In this document: positions 28,747-36,959 of the stretch, one piece after another | Layout of the letters: each line of letters opens with the position of its first letter | Numbering within the stretch: position 1 is the stretch's first letter | From: Pantoea vagans | GTDB taxonomy: Bacteria > Pseudomonadota > Gammaproteobacteria > Enterobacterales > Enterobacteriaceae | Reading direction: 5' to 3' | Assembly (NCBI RefSeq): GCF_001506165.1 | Contig: NZ_CP011427.1 | Coordinates: 3,596,001-3,660,000 of the forward strand | Length of the DNA stretch: 64,000 nt | Made by a program: the position numbers and the translations under genes | Notes under the pieces: generated by a model | The model's input: only the letters and a program-made list of their open reading frames with translations | The model's database searches: none | Told to the model about the DNA's origin: nothing

Positions 28747-29784
28747 ATGTTCCCTGCAACCCTACCTGCACCTCGTCGTCACCCTGAAAACCAGATTCCT
28801 GCATTACGCTGGGGTATTGTTGGTCCTGGCTGGATAGCCGACCACTTTGCCAACGCATTGCGCCACCACACTCAGCAGCAGCTGATCGCTGTATCGTCAC
28901 GCAGCCTTGAGAAAGCCCAGGCCTTTGCCAGTAAGTGGGATATCCCGCATGCCGTGGAAGGGATAGATGCACTGCTCAGCCGCTCTGACATTGATGTGGT
29001 GTATATCGCCACGCCGCACAATCACCACTTCCCGGATGGTCTGCGCACGTTACAGGCAGGCAAACACGTATTAATCGAAAAGCCGCTGGCGTTGAATGCG
29101 CAGCAAGCCTGGCAGTTACAGCAAGAAGCGCTAAAGCAGCAACGCTTGTGTGTCGAAGCGATGTGGTGCGACTTCGCGCCAAAATATGATGTGATCCGTC
29201 AACTGCTGGCCGATGGCGCTTTAGGTGATGTTCATACGCTGATCGCCGATCATGGCGAATATTTCACCCAGGATCACCGCATCTTTAATCTCGATCTGGC
29301 TGGCGGCCCGATGCTCGATCTCGGCAGTTATTTGATCGGCTTCAGCGTGTTTGTTGCCGGCGCGCCCAACAGCATTGTCGCCAAGGGACAGCCCGCACCG
29401 GGTGGGGTTAACGGCCAGACCTCGATGCTGCTGACGCACAGCAATGGTATGCATTCGGTACTCAACACCACCCTGTTCAGCAACACGCCTGGCACCGCAG
29501 TCATCGCTGGCCGCGATGCCACGCTCTACCTTGACGGCCAGTTCTACGCGCCGGGCAATTTCCGTCTCACCTCCAGTGATGGCCGACACACGCTGCGCTG
29601 GGAGGAGCCGACCAACCGCTATATTCAGCTCAGTCATGAAATCGAACATACCGCCTGGTGTATTCATCAGGGCCTGCTCGACTCGCCTGTTCGTCCGCTT
29701 GCCACTTCTCTGGCGACGCTGCGGGCAATGGATGACGTCAGACAGCAGATTGGTGTGGTGTTTAATGAAGAGCGCACCGCTTAA
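28747..29784 (+). CDS. Gfo/Idh/MocA-family oxidoreductase
   Basis: 345 aa. Rossmann motif GIVGPGWIADHFA (about residue 24), IATPHNHHF, and the active-site IEKPLAL motif are intact. The body (GGPMLDLGSYLIGF) resembles dihydrodiol/D-xylose dehydrogenase-type members. It is the first gene of a + strand pair under the TTTGATA operators. GGAGATGAT precedes the ATG. The substrate is probably a sugar or glycoside. Confidence 0.88.
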   Translation: MFPATLPAPRRHPENQIPALRWGIVGPGWIADHFANALRHHTQQQLIAVSSRSLEKAQAFASKWDIPHAVEGIDALLSRSDIDVVYIATPHNHHFPDGLRTLQAGKHVLIEKPLALNAQQAWQLQQEALKQQRLCVEAMWCDFAPKYDVIRQLLADGALGDVHTLIADHGEYFTQDHRIFNLDLAGGPMLDLGSYLIGFSVFVAGAPNSIVAKGQPAPGGVNGQTSMLLTHSNGMHSVLNTTLFSNTPGTAVIAGRDATLYLDGQFYAPGNFRLTSSDGRHTLRWEEPTNRYIQLSHEIEHTAWCIHQGLLDSPVRPLATSLATLRAMDDVRQQIGVVFNEERTA

Positions 29785-29800
29785 CGCTCAGGAGAACAAA

Positions 29801-30682
29801 ATGAAAATCGCTTTTGATGTGGATGTCATCAGAGACCTTGGTATCACTCGCATGGTGCATCAGGTGGCTGAGTGGGGCTATAAGTACATTGAGCAATCCC
29901 CGCATCCGCAGATCAACCCGTTCTATAAACATCCCAAAGCCAGCCGCGAAATCATGCGCGAATACAAAAATGCGCTGAATGCCACCGGCGTGGAGATCTC
30001 TTCGTTCATTACCGTATACCGTTGGTCCGGCCCAGACGAGTTGCGCCGTCAGGCTGCGGTGAAGAACTGGAAACGCATGATTGAAATCGCCGTTGAGATG
30101 GGCGTACAGGTGATCAACACCGAGCTGTCGGGCAACCCGAATGAGCCGGAAATCTGTGAAGAGATGTTCTATCGCTCAATGGATGAGTTGCTGCCCATTT
30201 TCGAGCGTGAAGGCATCCGCGTCGAAATTCAGGCCCATCCATGGGATTTCTGCGAACAAAGTAATGAAACGGCGGACATCGTGAAATCCTTCCGTAGCGA
30301 CAACGTCAAATACATCTACAGTGCGCCGCACACCTTCTATTACGACAAGGGCGTAGGTGATGTGAAAAGCATGCTGCATTACGCAGGCGACGATCTGTCA
30401 CATATGCTGATTGCCGATACCATGAACCACACCAAGCACTGCCGCTATATCGTTAACCCACCGGGTGTCGATGCGACGATTCATCAGCACGTGGCTGTAG
30501 GTGAAGGCGAAGTGAACTTTGATGGGCTGTTTGAGGCACTGCGCGAGATGGATTTTGCCAACCGCACTTACAAGGTGGGCGGCGAGTCGATCATCTCGGC
30601 GGCGCTGTTCGGCTATCCGGAGAAGATGAAGTACCAGGCAGTAGAAACACGTGAATTGATTGAGCGTGAACTGCTGAAATAG
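29801..30682 (+). CDS. Sugar phosphate isomerase/epimerase-like TIM-barrel protein
   Basis: 293 aa from the ATG at 29801, preceded by CAGGAGAAC; a much longer open frame upstream overlaps the previous gene and is rejected. The sequence MKIAFDVDVIRDLGITRM and the likely metal-binding positions (NTELSGN, IQAHPWDF, IADTMNHTKH, GEGEVNF) fit xylose-isomerase-like epimerases. It is 16 nt after the dehydrogenase. Such dehydrogenase plus epimerase pairs work on 3-keto-glycosides or inososes in known systems. Here that is inference. Confidence 0.87.
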   Translation: MKIAFDVDVIRDLGITRMVHQVAEWGYKYIEQSPHPQINPFYKHPKASREIMREYKNALNATGVEISSFITVYRWSGPDELRRQAAVKNWKRMIEIAVEMGVQVINTELSGNPNEPEICEEMFYRSMDELLPIFEREGIRVEIQAHPWDFCEQSNETADIVKSFRSDNVKYIYSAPHTFYYDKGVGDVKSMLHYAGDDLSHMLIADTMNHTKHCRYIVNPPGVDATIHQHVAVGEGEVNFDGLFEALREMDFANRTYKVGGESIISAALFGYPEKMKYQAVETRELIERELLK

Positions 30683-30690
30683 GTGCGGCT

Positions 30691-30807
30691 TGATGCCCTC
30701 ACCCTAACCCTCTCCCACAGGGAGAGGGGACTGGATAGTGTGGACGACATGCTCTCTCGATCGGCCCCCTCGCCCGCTTGCGGGAGAGGGTTGGGGTGAG
30801 GGCATCA
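30691..30807. repeat. Long inverted repeat CCCTCACCCTAACCCTCTCCC type
   Basis: A 117-bp element with about 25-bp arms: TGATGCCCTCACCCTAACCC on the left, and the complementary GGGTTGGGGTGAGGGCATCA on the right. This CCCTCACCC/GGGTGAGGG hairpin class recurs in many proteobacterial genomes. It separates convergent genes, can act as a bidirectional terminator, and its right arm supplies the stop codon of the minus-strand gene. Confidence 0.85.
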
Positions 30808-31815
30808 GATAGACACCCGCTCCACATCCACAAACTCACCGCGTGTCAGCGAAAGCTGCGCCGCTTCCGCAATCGCCTGCGCACGCAGACCATCAATCAA
30901 TCCCGGCAGCCCTTCCACCTTCTCCCCGCCGATGTAACGCACAAACGCATCCAGATGCGTGTAATACGTCTCTTGCACACGGCTAAACCAGTCGGCATAA
31001 AGTCCAGGCTGAGTAATCCCTTTCCCCTGATACAAGGTGGCACCGCGCGCCGATTGACTCTCTGACGCCAGCATCCCTTCGCTGCCCATCACGCTAATGC
31101 GTTCGTCGTAGCCATAAGCCGTGCGGCGTGTACTATCCAGCTGAGCCAAGGCGCCTTGCTGCATACGCATGATAAGCACCGAAGTATCGACATCGAAATC
31201 ACGTATCTCGGGCATGGCCAGCGCGGCCCCCATTGCACCCACCGTGCTGACTTCATCCTCGGTGAGCCAGCGCAGCAGATCGAAAAAGTGAATCGCCTGA
31301 TCGCGCATCTGCCCGCCCGAAGCCTGAAGATAACTCAGCGGTGGCAGCTCAGAAGCCCGGCACACCATCTGGATCAGCTCGGTGCGGCCAATCAGCCCCT
31401 GCTTTAACTGCGCTTTCAGCTGCTGATGGCTGAGATCAAAGCGACGATTAAAGCCCACGGTAACGGGCACCTGCAGCGGTGAAATCTTTTCCACCACTTC
31501 GCGCGCACGTTGCAGCGACAGATCAATCGGTTTCTCACAGTACACCGCCTTACCCGCGCGCACCGCCTGCTCCAGCAATTCGGCATGGGTCGGCGTGGCA
31601 CTGGCGATCAGCACCGCGTCAATCGCATCGCGGTTGAGCGCCTGCTGTACGCTTGCCGCTCGCGCACCAAACCGCTGCGCCACCGCTTCTGCTCGTGAGA
31701 CATCGATATCGCACACCAGCGCCAGTTCTACACCGGGATGAGCCGCCAGGTTTGCGGCATGTACCTGGCCAATAAATCCACTGCCAATCAGGGCAAAACG
31801 CTGCGGCGTCCGCAT
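30805..31815 (-). CDS. Inositol 2-dehydrogenase-like Gfo/Idh/MocA oxidoreductase
   Basis: 336 aa from the ATG at 31815 (AGGAGCG upstream). Motifs: ALIGSGFIGQVHA Rossmann, ASATPTHA, CEKPIDL active site, VGFNRRFD and MRDQAIHFFDLLRWL. This combination is that of IolG-type myo-inositol 2-dehydrogenases. It is a single-gene unit divergent from the second LacI regulator, which probably represses it. The stop codon lies in the arm of the long inverted repeat. Confidence 0.88.
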   Translation of the reverse strand: MRTPQRFALIGSGFIGQVHAANLAAHPGVELALVCDIDVSRAEAVAQRFGARAASVQQALNRDAIDAVLIASATPTHAELLEQAVRAGKAVYCEKPIDLSLQRAREVVEKISPLQVPVTVGFNRRFDLSHQQLKAQLKQGLIGRTELIQMVCRASELPPLSYLQASGGQMRDQAIHFFDLLRWLTEDEVSTVGAMGAALAMPEIRDFDVDTSVLIMRMQQGALAQLDSTRRTAYGYDERISVMGSEGMLASESQSARGATLYQGKGITQPGLYADWFSRVQETYYTHLDAFVRYIGGEKVEGLPGLIDGLRAQAIAEAAQLSLTRGEFVDVERVSI

Positions 31816-31826
31816 CTTAACGCTCC

Positions 31827-31863
31827 TTTTGTTCACATTTTGGAATAACCAATGTTGTCAAAA
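31827..31863. promoter_or_regulatory. Imperfect palindrome, candidate operator of the second LacI regulator
   Basis: TTTTGTTCACATT and AATGTTGTCAAAA form 13-bp arms (10 matching) in the 85-bp gap between the divergent IolG-like and LacI genes. It differs from the TTTGATA motif. Confidence 0.5.
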
Positions 31864-31900
31864 TAGCGCTTTGTGGCAGGCTAGCTGAACGCGGTTTTTG

Positions 31901-32935
31901 ATGGAATTACCTCAGATGAAAGCACTGACGCTGGCGGAGCTGGCGAAGCAGGTTGGCGTAGGCGTGGCCACGGTTGATCGCGTCCTGAACGATCGTGGTG
32001 GCGTCTCGCCTGCGATGACCAAAAAAATTCTACAGGCAGCGCGCGAGGCGGGTTTAAAGCGTATTTTGCCGGAGGAGCATCGCCACACCTGGCAGGTTGA
32101 AGTGCTGCTGAGCGGCAATGGCTCGTTCTTCTTCCAGCAACTGGCACAGGATTTCGCCCATCTCGCTGATGAGCTTGGCTATCGCCGTTTGCGGTTGCAT
32201 CGCACCCTGATCCCAGAAAACGCGCCCGAGAAGCTGGCAGCACATATTGCAGCCAGTAGCAAAAAACGGGACGCGCTGATTGTCTTTGCCCACGAAAACC
32301 CTCTGATTTATGAGGCGTTAGCCGCTTGCAAAGCGCACGGTGTGCCGGTAATCACCCTGGTCACCGACCTGCCCGATGCGGCGCGCTTGTGCCATGTGGG
32401 TATTGATCAATACAAAGCGGGTCGCACTGCCGGGCTGATGCTCGGCAGTATGACCGCCACCGCGGGTGATGTGGTGCTGGTGAGTGGCCGCGCCGACTAC
32501 TCTGCGCATCGCCAGCGTATCGAAGGCTTTCAATCGGTACTGGCTGAACGCTTCCCGCAACTGCGCTTGCGCGAGATTCTGGCCGGGCAGGATGAGCGTG
32601 AGCGCATCAGCCGTCTGCTGGAGAAAACCCTTGCCGGCTCGCAGCACATCGTTGGGCTGTACAACACGGGCATGGGCAATACGCAGATCCACGAAGCCCT
32701 GGCGCGTCATCGTCTGAACGGCAAACTGGTGTACGTCACCCATGAGCTCTATAGCACCACGCGCCAGCTGTTAGAAAAACGCGTGTTGACGCTGACCCTC
32801 GATCAAAACACCCTGCGCCACGCGCAGCTGGCGCTCACCCTGCTGCTCAAACATCTGGAAGAGGGTGAACAGCCCGACACCTACGCGCCCGGTAAAGTGG
32901 ACTTTATGCTTTTTACGCAAGAGAACTTCGCTTAA
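31901..32935 (+). CDS. LacI-family transcriptional regulator (second)
   Basis: 344 aa from ATG 31901; an ATG at 31916 (MKALTLAELAK) is also possible and neither has a strong ribosome-binding site. The helix-turn-helix LTLAELAKQVGVGVATVDRVLNDRGGV is clear, followed by the sensor domain with ALIVFAHENPLIY and HVGIDQYKAGRTAGLMLG. It is divergent from the IolG-like gene, its likely target. It is related to but distinct from the first LacI (both contain VGVATVDRVLN). Confidence 0.9.
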   Translation: MELPQMKALTLAELAKQVGVGVATVDRVLNDRGGVSPAMTKKILQAAREAGLKRILPEEHRHTWQVEVLLSGNGSFFFQQLAQDFAHLADELGYRRLRLHRTLIPENAPEKLAAHIAASSKKRDALIVFAHENPLIYEALAACKAHGVPVITLVTDLPDAARLCHVGIDQYKAGRTAGLMLGSMTATAGDVVLVSGRADYSAHRQRIEGFQSVLAERFPQLRLREILAGQDERERISRLLEKTLAGSQHIVGLYNTGMGNTQIHEALARHRLNGKLVYVTHELYSTTRQLLEKRVLTLTLDQNTLRHAQLALTLLLKHLEEGEQPDTYAPGKVDFMLFTQENFA

Positions 32936-33037
32936 TCACACTTGGCTTCGCACCGCCAGCGCGGTTAAATCGCCTTCATCTCGCGCTGCTACACTCAGTA
33001 GCAGCAAAAAACGCAATCACAACAAGGCGAAATCACT

Positions 33038-33919
33038 ATGTCGGAAAATCAGTATCAGCCCGCGAAAGTCTGGACCTGGGACCCGGAAGCCAAAGGTAAC
33101 GGTGCGAAAACCAACCGTCCGTTCGCCGGGCCGACGCATGAGAAGACTCTGCCAGTGGGCAAACATCCGCTGCAGCTCTATTCACTTGGCACGCCGAACG
33201 GCCAGAAAGTCACTATTCTGCTGGAAGAGTTGCTGGCCGTGGGGGCTAAAGAAGCCGAGTACGATGCCTGGCTAATCCGCATCGGGGATGGTGATCAGTT
33301 CTCAAGCGGTTTTGTTGAGGTTAACCCGAACTCTAAAATCCCGGCCTTGAGTGACCACTCTGTCACCCCGCCGCTGCGCGTATTTGAGTCAGGCAATATT
33401 CTGCTCTATCTGGCCGAGAAATTTGGTCACTTCATTCCTGCCGATATCGCGGGCCGTACCGAAACCCTCAACTGGCTGTTCTGGTTGCAAGGTTCAGCGC
33501 CCTACCTCGGCGGCGGCTATGGCCACTTCTATTTCTACGCGCCAGAAAAAATCGAATACGCCATCAACCGCTTCTCGCTGGAAGCCAAACGCCAGCTTGA
33601 CGTGCTGGATCGTCGATTGGCCGATAATCGCTTCCTCGCCGGTGATGAATACACCATTGCGGACATCGCCACCTGGCCTTGGTACGGCAATCTGGTACTG
33701 AATAACATCTATGGCGGCGGCGAGTTCCTCGACGTGCAGTCGTATAAAAATGTGGTGCGTTGGGCTAAAGAGATTGCCGAACGCCCAGCGGTAATCCGTG
33801 GTCGTAAGGTGAATAAAGCGTTCGGTGCAGAGCCGCAAGACCAACTGCTGGAACGCCACGATGCCGCTGATTTCGATAACAACACCGAAGATAAACGCCA
33901 GGCTCGAGGAGAGAAGTAA
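33038..33919 (+). CDS. yghU: Glutathione-dependent disulfide-bond oxidoreductase YghU
   Basis: Cytosolic Nu-class glutathione transferase, 293 aa. It carries the YghU N-terminal extension (YQPAKVWTWDPEAKGN), the thioredoxin-like domain with VNPNSKIPAL (glutathione site) and FESGNILLYLAEK, then the helical domain with WLFWLQGSAPYLGGGYGHF. These features define YghU/YfcG, which bind two glutathiones and reduce small disulfides. The next gene overlaps it by one base. Confidence 0.93.
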   Translation: MSENQYQPAKVWTWDPEAKGNGAKTNRPFAGPTHEKTLPVGKHPLQLYSLGTPNGQKVTILLEELLAVGAKEAEYDAWLIRIGDGDQFSSGFVEVNPNSKIPALSDHSVTPPLRVFESGNILLYLAEKFGHFIPADIAGRTETLNWLFWLQGSAPYLGGGYGHFYFYAPEKIEYAINRFSLEAKRQLDVLDRRLADNRFLAGDEYTIADIATWPWYGNLVLNNIYGGGEFLDVQSYKNVVRWAKEIAERPAVIRGRKVNKAFGAEPQDQLLERHDAADFDNNTEDKRQARGEK

Positions 33920-34209
33920 TGGCTGCCTATGTGGTGATGATTAAGGACGAAACGCTGGATAAGGATGAGCTGGCGACCTATGCGCAGAAAGCGGGCGAGG
34001 CGCGCGGCGATCATCAGATCAACCCGCTGGCCTTTTACGGCGATCTACAGGTGCTGGAAGGCCGTGATGCGGAAGGCGTGGTGGTACTGGAATTTGCCGA
34101 TGCTGACGCCGCAAAAGCCTGGTACTTCAGCCCGGCATATCAGGAAGCCAAAGCGCACCGCCTTAAAGGTGCCAATTACCGCGTGCTGTTGGTGAACGGC
34201 GTAGCTTAA
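33919..34209 (+). CDS. DUF1330 protein
   Basis: 96 aa ferredoxin-like dimeric alpha-beta barrel protein of unknown function. AAYVVMIKDETLDKDELATY, then LEG-DAEGVVVLEF and AKAWYFSPAYQEAKAHR, match the DUF1330 pattern. Its ATG shares a base with the yghU stop (TAATG), so the two are translationally coupled. Perhaps a stress-related partner of the glutathione enzyme. Confidence 0.88.
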   Translation: MAAYVVMIKDETLDKDELATYAQKAGEARGDHQINPLAFYGDLQVLEGRDAEGVVVLEFADADAAKAWYFSPAYQEAKAHRLKGANYRVLLVNGVA

Positions 34210-34215
34210 TGTGTT

Positions 34216-34233
34216 GGCGGCCTGCAGGCCGCC
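34216..34233. repeat. Paired-hairpin repeat, half unit (copy d)
   Basis: GGCGGCC-TGCA-GGCCGCC, a perfect stem between convergent genes. It is the shared right-hand hairpin of the intergenic repeat family. Confidence 0.65.
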
Positions 34234-34236
34234 CAC

Positions 34237-35688
34237 TCAACCCAGCCTGAACAACGAGATCGACTGCTGTAACTGATTCGCTTGCCGTTGCTGCTGCTCG
34301 ACCACCTGCATGGTTTCAGCTACGTGCTGCACATTGTGATGCACGCTGTGATCGATGCTATTGATGCTCTGCTGTATCTGCTCGATGCTGAGATTCTGTT
34401 GCTCACTCATCTCCGATAATTCCGTCACCAGCTGCGATAAACCGCTAATGCTGCTGTGAATCGAGCGCATCGTTTGGGCCGCATGCTCAACTTGCACGGC
34501 CCCATGCTGGGTGCTGGCAGAACTGGCATCGATTAACTGCCGGATTTCACGCGCCGCATTTTCACTGCGCATCGCCAGATTGCGCACTTCGCTGGCCACC
34601 ACCGCGAAACCACGCCCTTGGTTCCCCGCGCGGGCGGCTTCCACCGACGCATTGAGTGACAAAATATTGGTCTGGAATGCAATGCCGTCAATCAGCTCCA
34701 AAATCACCTTCACCCGCTGTGACTCTTCGCTGATCTTCGCCATCGATCCCATCGCCGACTGAATATTCTCTTCACCGCGCGTTGCCACCGTGCGCGTTTC
34801 ACTGGCCAGTTCGCGGGCACTTTGGGCTTTATCACGGGTTAAGCTGGCGGCGATACTGATCTCCGTCATCGCGCTGGCAGCCACCTCCAGCGCCTGCGCC
34901 TGCTCATCGGTTCGACTTGACAGCGCGGCGTTGCGTTGCAGAAGCGTGTCCGACTCCACTAACAACGCCCCCACACGCTGACTGACCTGCGAGAGCGTGC
35001 CATGCAAGGTGCCTAGCGTGGTGCTAAAGGTACGCGCAAAGGGCGTCTCACTCTGCTGTGTATCGGCGGTGAGCGTCAGATAACCGCTTTGCTGATTGAT
35101 CTGGGCGGCCAGTGCTGCCACTTCGCTGGCGGAACGCGCATCAGCGGCCATCTGGCGAGCAATCACCAGCAGTATGATGGTTTGCGCGACAACAAACAGC
35201 GCATGGAAAAACACCATGTCCCAACCTGGGTGATGGAAGACCACCACGCCAAACAGATCGTTATCTTGTAGATAGTTAAACAAAATATGATGCGTCGCCG
35301 CTGCTACCGCTCCCATGAGCAGCGGACGTATATCGCGCCACGCCAGGAGTACGGACATCAGCACAAATACCGAGAAGTGATATTCGGTTTCCCCTTCACC
35401 GAGCTGAATCAACAAGCCAGCCCAGCCAATCAGCAAAGTGGAAAGAAGTAACCTGGAAGTCAGTGAGCCGCGCATCACCGTTGCGCAAAACGTGGCCAGC
35501 AATACCAGTATCAGCCCCACGATTAGCGCCACCATCACGCTGTTGTTCATCCACCCTACGCCAAGCGCAATCGGCCACAGTGTCCAACACAGCAGCATGG
35601 CAAGCGTGTCTGCGCGCTGTGCAATACGTTTAAGCGAAACCATTTCTACCGGCGCGGCGTCCGGGCCTATCAAGGGCGTTGCGATCAT
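34237..35688 (-). CDS. Methyl-accepting chemotaxis protein with membrane-embedded sensor
   Basis: 483 aa from ATG 35688 (a GTG four codons earlier is possible). Residues 20-200 form about six hydrophobic helices with almost no periplasmic domain. Two His pairs lie in and beside one segment ([11 protein letters not shown] and FHHPGWD), a pattern of a membrane sensor class that may bind a ligand or metal inside the bilayer. The C-terminal half is a classical signalling domain with the CheA/CheW hairpin tip [22 protein letters not shown] sigma-28 promoter precedes it, which ties it to the flagellar regulon. Confidence 0.92.
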   Translation of the reverse strand: MIATPLIGPDAAPVEMVSLKRIAQRADTLAMLLCWTLWPIALGVGWMNNSVMVALIVGLILVLLATFCATVMRGSLTSRLLLSTLLIGWAGLLIQLGEGETEYHFSVFVLMSVLLAWRDIRPLLMGAVAAATHHILFNYLQDNDLFGVVVFHHPGWDMVFFHALFVVAQTIILLVIARQMAADARSASEVAALAAQINQQSGYLTLTADTQQSETPFARTFSTTLGTLHGTLSQVSQRVGALLVESDTLLQRNAALSSRTDEQAQALEVAASAMTEISIAASLTRDKAQSARELASETRTVATRGEENIQSAMGSMAKISEESQRVKVILELIDGIAFQTNILSLNASVEAARAGNQGRGFAVVASEVRNLAMRSENAAREIRQLIDASSASTQHGAVQVEHAAQTMRSIHSSISGLSQLVTELSEMSEQQNLSIEQIQQSINSIDHSVHHNVQHVAETMQVVEQQQRQANQLQQSISLFRLG

Positions 35689-35762
35689 GACACTTTCCAC
35701 ACCAGAAGTTGATCAGGCTGCCCCAAGGATGCAGGGCAAGGCGCACAGACTGAGTGGAGAAA

Positions 35763-35789
35763 TTATCGACAAGCGCGGGAAATAATTTA
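35763..35789 (-). promoter_or_regulatory. Sigma-28 (FliA) promoter of the chemoreceptor
   Basis: On the minus strand TAAA (35789-35786), exactly 15 nt, then GTCGATAA (35770-35763). The established FliA consensus is TAAA-N15-GCCGATAA, so there is one mismatch. It lies 75 nt before the start codon. Confidence 0.85.
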
Positions 35790-35997
35790 GCGCCGTCTGA
35801 AGCTAAGGTGATGAGATGTGATCTTTTTCACTGTTACAGCTCGCAGCGAGCTGCCGTTAGGCTTATAGCGGGGGTTTTCTTAGTACTAATCTGACTTTAC
35901 CAGAAGATGTGCACCACTTCATGAATTCGCTCACCCCCGATGATGTACCTATAGTAATATTAATCGTGATGTCTCTTATAAAAGATAGCGGATAATT

Positions 35998-36924
35998 ATG
36001 GCTTCTCCTTATGTTATTAGTGTCTTACTCACTGCACACAACTGTGAAAATTTTCTTGAAGACACCTTAGAGAGCTTGAAAAATGCCTGCATTGGGGTGC
36101 AGGAATTAGTTGAGATCATCCTTGTTAATGACGCCTCTGCGGATAACACCAGTAAAATGCTGCACGCGTTCGCAGCCGAAAATGCCCATGCCAGCGTATT
36201 TGATATTTCATTACGAAATATCGGCAAGGTAAGAAACTTTGCAGTCAGTCAATGCCGCGGTCAGTACGTTATGATGCTGGATGGTGATGACCAACTGTTG
36301 AAAAATTCATTAGCGGATATTGTTAACTGCTTAGAAAAAGAGAGTCCAGATGCCTTGTTTGCACCACTCAATGAGGTTTATGAGAATAAGCAGCGAGTTG
36401 CAAAATGGCATGGATTAATCACAACGCCATTGAGTCAGCATCAGGCTATTGAAAAATTCCTGATTCATCGTGAATTACAGGCACATTTTATCGGTCAATT
36501 CATTAAGCGAGAAATCCTGGAAAAATTTCAATTCCCTGATTTAACCTGCTATGAAGATGCATGGCTCTTCCCTACTGTATTAGAAGTCAGCCACCATATC
36601 CTTTACGCTCAACATAGCCCGTATCTTTATTTTAAAAGGGCGAAAAGTTTGTCGAACGACCTGGATGCTGAAAAGATCGCCATGCTAATTCTTGCCACAC
36701 AGAAAATGGATGATGTTTTTCAGGAAAAATATCGCAATCTCCTGTCATGCCATTGGATTAATATTGCCCATAAGTATTATCCGATGATCAAAAACGAAAA
36801 TGACCTGGTAACAGTGAAAAATGCCATCAGTAAAATACCCGTCATTTCGTTTCTCGCTGACACCAAAGTGCGAACCAGTTTCAAGAAAAAATACTTCAAA
36901 ATGAAGCTTAAAGGTCTCTTTTAA
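35998..36924 (+). CDS. Family 2 glycosyltransferase
   Basis: 308 aa GT-A fold enzyme. VISVLLTAHNCENFLEDTL, IILVNDASADNTS and the metal-binding DXD-like VMMLDGDDQL are present; the C-terminal part is helical and lysine rich. It probably adds a sugar to lipopolysaccharide or another surface glycan. Base composition is clearly lower in GC than the flanks, shared with the next gene, suggesting horizontal origin. It is convergent with the O-antigen-ligase-like gene. Confidence 0.88.
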   Translation: MASPYVISVLLTAHNCENFLEDTLESLKNACIGVQELVEIILVNDASADNTSKMLHAFAAENAHASVFDISLRNIGKVRNFAVSQCRGQYVMMLDGDDQLLKNSLADIVNCLEKESPDALFAPLNEVYENKQRVAKWHGLITTPLSQHQAIEKFLIHRELQAHFIGQFIKREILEKFQFPDLTCYEDAWLFPTVLEVSHHILYAQHSPYLYFKRAKSLSNDLDAEKIAMLILATQKMDDVFQEKYRNLLSCHWINIAHKYYPMIKNENDLVTVKNAISKIPVISFLADTKVRTSFKKKYFKMKLKGLF

Positions 36925-36931
36925 CACGCTG

Positions 36932-36959
36932 AAAAAAGCTCCCGTTAAGGAGCTTTTTT
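36932..36959. terminator. Bidirectional terminator between glycosyltransferase and ligase genes
   Basis: AAAAAAGCTCC pairs with GGAGCTTTTTT over a short loop. It overlaps the last codons of the minus-strand gene. Confidence 0.85.
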
